42,297 nucleotides of DNA from Utricularia gibba (taxonomy: Eukaryota; Streptophyta; Magnoliopsida; Lamiales; Lentibulariaceae), in the NCBI GenBank assembly GCA_002189035.1, contig NEEC01000240.1, forward strand, positions 1 through 42,297, given 5' to 3'. The stretch's first letter is position 1. Each line of letters begins with the position of its first letter. Below are positions 35,773 through 42,297 of this stretch, piece by piece. The notes beneath the pieces were generated by a model. It saw nothing but the letters and a program-made list of their open reading frames with translations. It was not told the origin of the DNA and made no database searches. The translations under genes were made by a program, and so were the position numbers.

Positions 35773-38534
35773 CATAGTCATTTGTAGCCCGGCAAAAAAA
35801 GTGATCCATTTATTAACGTTGGGTTTTCGGCAGCTGCCTACATTGTTTCTGAAGGAAAAGCTTGTCGTTTTTGGGTGGGTGCTTTCGTTGGGAAGTTCAT
35901 CCGGACCAAGGTTCGGTTCGACTCCTGAGCCCAATCGGGTCCTATTCGACGAAAATCGTGATGCATTTATTGAAGTTAGGATGTCATGAGCACCCAAATG
36001 GTTTTTCATCCACAACTTTTTATTTGAGGAGGCGCTCTCGAGGGGCAGGATCGGCCGGAGGTCGTCGATCGGGCCCATAGTCATTTGTAGCCCGGCAAAA
36101 AAAGTGATCCATTTATTAACGTTGGGTTTTCGGCAGCTGCTACATGTTTCTGAAGGAAAAGCTTGTCGTTTTTGGGTGGGTGCTTTCGTTGGGAAGTTCA
36201 TCCGGACCCAAGGTTCGGTTCGACTCCTGAGCCCATCGGGTCCTATTCGACGAAAATCGTGATGCATTTATTGAAGTTAGGATGTCATGAGCACCCAAAT
36301 GGTTTTCTCATCCACAAGCTTTATATTTGAGGAGGCGCTCTCGAGGGGCACCAGGATCGGGCCGGAGGTCGGTCGGGCTCGGGCCCATAGTCATTTGTAG
36401 CCCGGGAAAAAAAGTGATCCATTTATTAACGTTGGGTTTTCGGCAGCTGCCTACATGGTTTCTGAAGGAAAAGCTTGTCGTTTTTGGTTGGGTGCTTTCA
36501 TTGGGAAGTTCGTCCGGACCCAAGGTTCGGTTCGACTCCTGAGCCCAATCGGGTCCTATTCGACGAAAATCGTGATGCATTTATTGAAGTTAGGATGTCA
36601 TGAGCACCCCAAATGGTTTTCTCATCCACAAGCTTTATATTTGAGGAGGCGCTCTCGAGGGGCACCAGGATCGGGCCGGAGGTCGGTCGGGCTCGGGCCA
36701 TAGTCATTTGTAGCCCGGGAAAAAAAGTGATCCATTTATTAACGTTGGGTTTTCGGCAGCTGCCTACATGGTTTCTGAAGGAAAAGCTTGTCGTTTTTGG
36801 TTGGGTGCTTTCATTGGGAAGTTCATCCGGACCCAAGGTTCGGTTCGACTCCTGAGCCCAATCGGGTCCTATTCGACGAAAATCGTGATGCATTTATTGA
36901 AGTTAGGATGTCATGAGCACCCCAAATGGTTTTCTCATCCACAAGCTTTATATTTGAGGAGGCGCTCTCGAGGGGCACCAGGATCGGGCCGGAGGTCGGG
37001 TCGGGCTCGGGCCCATAGTCATTTGTAGCCCGGGAAAAAAAGTGATCCATTTATTAACGTTGGTTTTCGGCAGCTGCCTACATTGTTTCTGAAGGAAAAG
37101 CTTGTCGTTTTGGGTGGGTGCTTTCGTTGGGAAGTTCATCCGGACCCAAGGTTCGTTCGACTCCTGAGCCCAATCGGGTCCTATTCGACGAAAATCGTGA
37201 TGCATTTATTGAAGTTAGGATGTCATGAGCACCCAAATGGTTTTCTCAACAATGCTTTTATTTGAGGAGGCGCTCTCGAGGGGCACTAGGATCGGGCCGG
37301 AGGTCGGGTCGGGCTCGGGCCCATAGTCATTTGTAGCCCGGCAAAAAAAGTGATCCATTTATTAACGTTGGGTTTTCGGCAGCTGCTACATGGTTTCTGA
37401 AGGAAAAGCTTGTCGTTTTTGGTGGGGTGCTTTCTTGGGAAGTTTCCGGACCCAAGGTTCGGTTCGACTCCTGAGCCAATCGGGTCCTATTCGACGAAAA
37501 TCGTGATGCATTTATTGAAGTTAGGATGTCATGAGCACCCCAAATGGTTTTCATCCACAACTTTTTATTTGAGGAGGCGCTCTCGAGGGGCACTAGGATC
37601 GGCCGGAGGTCGGTCGGTCGGGCCCATAGTCATTTGTAGCCCGGCAAAAAAGTGATCCATTTATTAACGTTGGGTTTTCGGCAGCTGCCTACATGGTTTC
37701 TGAAGGAAAAGCTTGTCGTTTTTGGGTGGGTGCTTTCGTTGGGAAGTTCATCCGGACCCAAGGTTCGGTTCGACTCCTGAGCCAATCGGGTCCTATTCGA
37801 CGAAAATCGTGATGCATTTATTGAAGTTAGGATGTCATGAGCACCCAAATGGTTTTCTCACAACTTTTTATTTGAGGAGGCGCTCTCGAGGGGCACCAGG
37901 ATCGGCCGGAGGTCGGGTCGTCGGGCCCATAGTCATTTGTAGCCCGGCAAAAAAAGTGATCCATTTATTAACGTTGGGTTTTCGGCAGCTGCCTACATTG
38001 TTTCTGAAGGAAAAGCTTGTCGTTTTTGGTGGGTGCTTTGTTGGGAAGTTCATCCGGACCCAAGGTTCGTTCGACTCCTGAGCCCGTCGGGTCCTATTCG
38101 ACGAAAATCGTGATGCATTTATTGAAGTTAGGATGTCATGAGCACCCCAAATGGTTTTCTCATCCACAAGCTTTATATTTGAGGAGGCGCTCTCGAGGGG
38201 CACCAGGATCGGGCCGGAGGTCGGGTCGGGCTCGGGCCCATAGTCATTTGTAGCCGGGAAAAAAAGTGATCCATTTATTAACGTTGGTTTTCGGCAGCTG
38301 CTACATGTTTCTGAAGGAAAAGCTTGTCGTTTTGGGGGGTGCTTTCGTTGGGAAGTTCATCCGGACCCAAGGTTCGGTTCGACTCCTGAGCCAATCGGGT
38401 CCTATTCACGAAAATCGTGATGCATTTATTGAAGTTAGGATGTCATGAGCACCCAAATGGTTTTCTCCACAAGCTTTTATTTGAGGAGGCGCTCTCGAGG
38501 GGCACTAGGATCGGCCGGAGGTCGTCGTCGGGCC

Positions 38535-38832
38535 CATAGTCATTTGTAGCCCGGCAAAAAAAGTGATCCATTTATTAACGTTGGGTTTTCGGCAGCTGCC
38601 TACATGTTTCTGAAGGAAAAGCTTGTCGTTTTTGGGTGGTGCTTGGGAAGTTCATCCGGACCCAAGGTTGTTCGACTCAGCCCAATCGGGTCCTATTCGA
38701 CGAAAATCGTGATGCATTTATTGAAGTTAGGATGTCATGAGCACCCCAAATGGTTTTCCATCCACACTTTTTATTTGAGGAGGCGCTCTCGAGGGGCACC
38801 AGGATCGGCCGGAGGTCGGGTCGGGTCGGGCC
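38535..38832. repeat. Monomer lacking the CENP-B-like and B-box-like strings
   Basis: Near 38636 the text reads gggtggtgcttgggaag, so the ttcgt of the CENP-B-like string is gone. Near 38667 it reads aaggttgttcgactcagccc, which removes the B-box match. It follows the shortest monomer in the array (38239-38534, 296 bp). Confidence 0.75.
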
Positions 38833-41290
38833 CATAGTCATTTGTAGCCCGGCAAAAAAAGTGATCCATTTATTAACGTTGGGTTTTCGGCAGCTGCCTA
38901 CATTGTTTCTGAAGGAAAAGCTTGTCGTTTTTGGGTGGGTGCTTTCGTTGGGAAGTTCATCCGGACCCAAGGTTCGGTTCGACTCCTGAGCCCAATCGGT
39001 CCTATTCGACGAAAATCGTGATGCATTTATTGAAGTTAGGATGTCATGAGCACCCCAAATGGTTTTCTCAACCACAACTTTTATTTGAGGAGGCGCTCTC
39101 GAGGGGCACTAGGATCGGCCGGAGGTCGGGTCGGGCTCGGGCCCATAGTCATTTGTAGCCCGGAAAAAAAGTGATCCATTTATTAACGTTGGGTTTTCGG
39201 CAGCTGCCTACATGTTTCTGAAGGAAAAGCTTGTCGTTTTTGGTGGGTGCTTTCGTTGGGAAGTTCATCCGACCAAGGTTCGTTCGACTCCTGAGCCCAA
39301 TCGGGTCCTATTCGACGAAAATCGTGATGCATTTATTGAAGTTAGGATGTCATGAGCACCCCAAATGGTTTTCTCATCCACAAGCTTTATATTTGAGGAG
39401 GCGCTCTCGAGGGGCACCAGGATCGGGCCGGAGGTCGGGTCGGGCTCGGCCCATAGTCATTTGTAGCCCGGAAAAAAAGTGATCCATTTATTAACGTTGG
39501 GTTTTCGGCAGCTGCCTACATTGTTTCTGAAGGAAAAGCTTGTCGTTTTTGGGTGGGTGCTTTCGTTGGGAAGTTCATCCGGACCCAAGGTTCGGTTCGA
39601 CTCCTGAGCCAATCGGGTCCTATTCGACGAAAATCGTGATGCATTTATTGAAGTTAGGATGTCATGAGCACCCAAATGGTTTTCTCATCCACAAGCTTTA
39701 TATTTGAGGAGGCGCTCTCGAGGGGCACCAGGATCGGGCCGGAGGTCGGTCGGGTCGGGCCCATAGTCATTTGTAGCCCGGAAAAAAAGTGATCCATTTA
39801 TTAACGTTGGGTTTTCGGCAGCTGCCTACATTGTTTCTGAAGGAAAAGCTTGTCGTTTTTGGTGGGTGCTTTCGTTGGGAAGTTCATCCGACCCAAGGTT
39901 CGTTCGACTCTAGCCCAATCGGTCCTATTCGACGAAAATCGTGATGCATTTATTGAAGTTAGGATGTCATGAGCACCCCAAATGGTTTTCCCACAAGCTT
40001 TTTATTTGAGGAGGCGCTCTCGAGGGGCACCAGGATCGGCCGGAGGTCGGTCGGTCGGGCCCATAGTCATTTGTAGCCCGGAAAAAAAGTGATCCATTTA
40101 TTAACGTTGGGTTTTCGGCAGCTGCCTACATTGTTTCTGAAGGAAAAGCTTGTCGTTTTTGGGTGGGTGCTTTCGTTGGGAAGTTCATCCGGACCCAAGG
40201 TTCGTTCGACTCCTGAGCCCATCGGGTCCTATTCGACGAAAATCGTGATGCATTTATTGAAGTTAGGATGTCATGAGCACCCAAATGGTTTTCTCATCCA
40301 CAAGCTTTATATTTGAGGAGGCGCTCTCGAGGGGCACCAGGATCGGGCCGGAGGTCGGGTCGGGCTCGGGCCCATAGTCATTTGTAGCCCGGGAAAAAAA
40401 GTGATCCATTTATTAACGTTGGGTTTTCGGCAGCTGCTACATTGTTTCTGAAGGAAAAGCTTGTCGTTTTTGGGGGTGCTTTTGGGAAGTTCATCCGGAC
40501 CCAAGGTTCGGTTCGACTCCTGAGCCCAATCGGGTCCTATTCACGAAAATCGTGATGCATTTATTGAAGTTAGGATGTCATGAGCACCCAAATGGTTTTC
40601 TCAACCACAAGCTTTTTATTTGAGGAGGCGCTCTCGAGGGGCACCAGGATCGGCCGGAGTCGGTCGGGCTCGGGCCATAGTCATTTGTAGCCCGGCAAAA
40701 AAAAGTGATCCATTTATTAACGTTGGGTTTTCGGCAGCTGCTACATGTTTCTGAAGGAAAGCTTGTCGTTTTTGGTGGGTGCTTTCGTTGGGAAGTTCAT
40801 CCGGACCCAAGGTTCGTTCGACTCCTGAGCCCATCGGGTCCTATTCGACGAAAATCGTGATGCATTTATTGAAGTTAGGATGTCATGAGCACCCCAAATG
40901 GTTTTCTCATCCAAAGCTTTATATTTGAGGAGGCGCTCTCGAGGGCACCAGGATCGGGCCGGAGGTCGGGTCGGGCTCGGCCCATAGTCATTTGTAGCCG
41001 GAAAAAAAGTGATCCATTTATTAACGTTGGGTTTTCGGCAGCTGCCTACATTGTTTCTGAAGGAAAAGCTTGTCGTTTTTGGGTGGGTGCTTTCGTTGGG
41101 AAGTTCATCCGGACCCAAGGTTCGGTTCGACTCCTGAGCCCAATCGGGTCCTATTCGACGAAAATCGTGATGCATTTATTGAAGTTAGGATGTCATGAGC
41201 ACCCAAATGGTTTTCTCATCCACAAGCTTTATATTTGAGGAGGCGCTCTCGAGGGGCACCAGGATCGGGCCGGAGGTCGGTCGTCGGGCC

Positions 41291-41595
41291 CATAGTCATT
41301 TGTAGCCCGGCAAAAAAAGTGATCCATTTATTAACGTTGGGTTTTCGGCAGCTGCCTACATTGTTTCTGAAGGAAAGCTTGTCGTTTTTGGTGGGTGCTT
41401 TCGTTGGGAAGTTCATCCGGACCCAAGGTTCGGTTCGACTCCTGAGCCCAATCGGTCCTATTCGACGAAAATCGTGATGCATTTATTGAAGTTAGGATGT
41501 CATGAGCACCCCAAATGGTTTTCTCCCACAAGCTTTTTATTTGAGGAGGCGCTCTCGGGGCACTAGGATCGGCCGGAGGTCGGTCGAATCGGGCC
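41291..41595. repeat. Monomer that has lost its XhoI site
   Basis: Near 41551 the tail reads gctctcggggcac where neighbours read gctctcgaggggcac, so CTCGAG is absent. The copies at 14823 and 30590 have a different two-base loss in the same place (gcgctcgaggg), which keeps CTCGAG. Confidence 0.75.
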
Positions 41596-42212
41596 CATAG
41601 TCATTTGTAGCCCGGCAAAAAAAGTGATCCATTTATTAACGTTGGGTTTTCGGCAGCTGCCTACATTGTTTCTGAAGGAAAAGCTTGTCGTTTTTGGGTG
41701 GGTGCTTTCGTTGGAAGTTCATCCGGACCCAAGGTTCTGTTCGACTCCTGAGCCATCGGGTCCTATTCGACGAAAATCGTGATGCATTTATTGAAGTTAG
41801 GATGTCATGAGCACCCCAAATGGTTTTCTCATCCACAAGCTTTATATTTGAGGAGGCGCTCTCGAGGGGCACCAGGATCGGGCCGGAGGTCGGTCGGGCT
41901 CGGGCCCATAGTCATTTGTAGCCGGGAAAAAAAGTGATCCATTTATTAACGTTGGGTTTTCGGCAGCTGCCTACATGTTTCTGAAGGAAAAGCTTGTCGT
42001 TTTGGGGGTGCTTTCGTTGGGAAGTTCATCCGGACCCAAGGTTCGGTTCGACTCCTGGCCCAATCGGGTCCTATTCAACGAAAATCGTGATGCATTTATT
42101 GAAGTTAGGATGTCATGAGCACCCAAATGGTTTTCTCATCCACAACTTTATATTTGAGGAGGCGCTCTCGAGGGCACTAGGATCGGGCCGGAGGTCGGGT
42201 CGGGCTCGGGCC

Positions 42213-42297
42213 CATAGTCATTTGTAGCCCGGCAAAAAAAGTGATCCATTTATTAACGTTGGGTTTTCGGCAGCTGCTACATTGTTTCTGAAGGAAA
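42213..42297. repeat. Partial monomer at right edge
   Basis: The final 85 bases are the first part of another monomer: the anchor, cccggc, the A-run, the GTGATCC block and the start of the gaaggaaa segment. It is cut by the window edge, so the array continues to the right. Confidence 0.95.

Larger units (their letters stand above)
18511..37013. repeat. Array zone 3: A-tailed monomers with the V variant
   Basis: Nearly all tails are A-like. V-marked copies begin at 18824 and end with 36699. The cattggg form is present in the monomers at 19131, 19752, 20369, 20984, 21289, 21915, 22228, 28108, 28729, 29969, 30280, 32404, 36386 and 36699. V and non-V copies often alternate (19752 V, 20060 non-V, 20369 V, 20677 non-V, 20984 V), giving a second kind of ~616 bp pattern. 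I saw no cattggg copy outside this zone. Confidence 0.75.
37014..42212. repeat. Array zone 4: mixed A/B without V
   Basis: From 37014 the V markers are absent and B-type features return (cactagg with gtcgtcg or gtcggtcg ends, for example the monomers at 37322, 38239 and 41291) mixed with A-type copies such as 37928, 39144 and 41596. Several short, deletion-rich monomers lie here, including the shortest (38239, 296 bp). Confidence 0.7.
1..42297. repeat. Tandem satellite DNA array, ~308 bp monomer, 137 complete copies
   Basis: One repeat fills the window head to tail in a single orientation. Monomer starts, taken at 'catagtcatttg': 17, 323, 632, 933, 1242, 1551, 1856, 2162, 2466, 2779, 3086, 3396, 3701, 3998, 4311, 4620, 4932, 5238, 5542, 5848, 6161, 6466, 6778, 7086, 7395, 7707, 8015, 8330, 8640, 8951, 9266, 9578, 9886, 10202, 10510, 10825, 11137, 11441, 11753, 12053, 12363, 12671, 12980, 13291, 13597, 13909, 14219, 14524, 14823, 15132, 15441, 15750, 16062, 16368, 16678, 16976, 17289, 17597, 17906, 18208, 18511, 18824, 19131, 19441, 19752, 20060, 20369, 20677, 20984, 21289, 21603, 21915, 22228, 22541, 22852, 23156, 23465, 23778, 24085, 24396, 24709, 25018, 25319, 25632, 25946, 26253, 26565, 26871, 27180, 27489, 27800, 28108, 28422, 28729, 29039, 29350, 29658, 29969, 30280, 30590, 30895, 31197, 31504, 31804, 32102, 32404, 32714, 33020, 33320, 33628, 33938, 34243, 34552, 34864, 35164, 35471, 35773, 36076, 36386, 36699, 37014, 37322, 37625, 37928, 38239, 38535, 38833, 39144, 39452, 39762, 40062, 40373, 40676, 40983, 41291, 41596, 41907, 42213. 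Spacing is 296 to 316, mean 308.0. I do not recognise the family by name. Location in constitutive heterochromatin is an inference from array length and homogeneity. Confidence 0.98.

Noticed and set aside
1-42297. CRISPR array
   Set aside because: The repeat unit is ~308 bp and there are no unique spacers between copies; no cas genes are present.
1-42297. Subrepeats of a ribosomal DNA intergenic spacer
   Set aside because: No rRNA gene sequence occurs in 42 kb, and spacer subrepeats rarely form arrays this long. A spacer origin of the ancestral unit cannot be excluded from sequence alone.
1-42297. Internal tandem repeats of a transposable element or LTR
   Set aside because: No target-site duplication, terminal repeat, primer-binding site, polypurine tract or coding domain is visible; every base belongs to the same monomer.

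Overview
The whole 42,297-base window is one uninterrupted tandem satellite array. It holds no gene that I can support. Using one anchor (the start of 'catagtcatttg') I located 138 repeat starts, all on the + strand, from 17 to 42213. They bound 137 complete monomers with a mean length of 308.0 bp (range 296 to 316). Bases 1-16 and 42213-42297 are partial monomers, so the array runs off both ends. I saw no transposon, inverted block, unique spacer, RNA gene or foreign insertion. Long homogeneous arrays of this kind are typical of eukaryotic heterochromatin (centromeric, pericentromeric, subtelomeric or knob DNA). The sequence does not identify the organism. A plant or animal nuclear genome is the reasonable inference, and a bacterial or viral origin is very unlikely.

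The monomer has two levels of hidden structure. First, the ~308-315 bp unit is an old dimer. Its two halves (158 and 157 bp in the full-length copy at 8015) align over their whole length: both begin GTGATSCATTTATT, both carry ATGGTTT followed by a HindIII site, and both continue into a matching G-rich GCTNTCG segment. Each half is close to nucleosome size. Second, the monomers fall into subtypes. A-type has cccggc and cattgttt near its start and a tail with catccacaagctttata, caccagg and a G-rich gggtcgggctc end. B-type has cccggg or cccgga and catggttt near its start and a tail with caaccacaactttt, cactagg and a gtcgtcga end. A third variant, V, has ggttgggtgc, often with cattggg and/or gttcgtccgg.

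Layout: 1 to ~5.5 kb is B-rich and mixed. About 5.5-18.5 kb shows mostly alternating A and B monomers (a ~617 bp higher-order period, with some A-A-B triplets). About 18.5-37 kb has nearly all A-like tails and contains all the V monomers, often interleaved with non-V ones. About 37-42.3 kb returns to mixed A/B without V. This layering suggests successive local amplifications within one array.

Smaller signals inside the monomer include a partial CENP-B-box-like sequence, an exact match to the tRNA-type Pol III B box, a four-tract G-rich motif present only in A-type tails, a 45-base block that hardly varies, and a CpG content that is not depleted. The open reading frames in the window are translations of the repeat in shifting frames and should not be annotated as genes.
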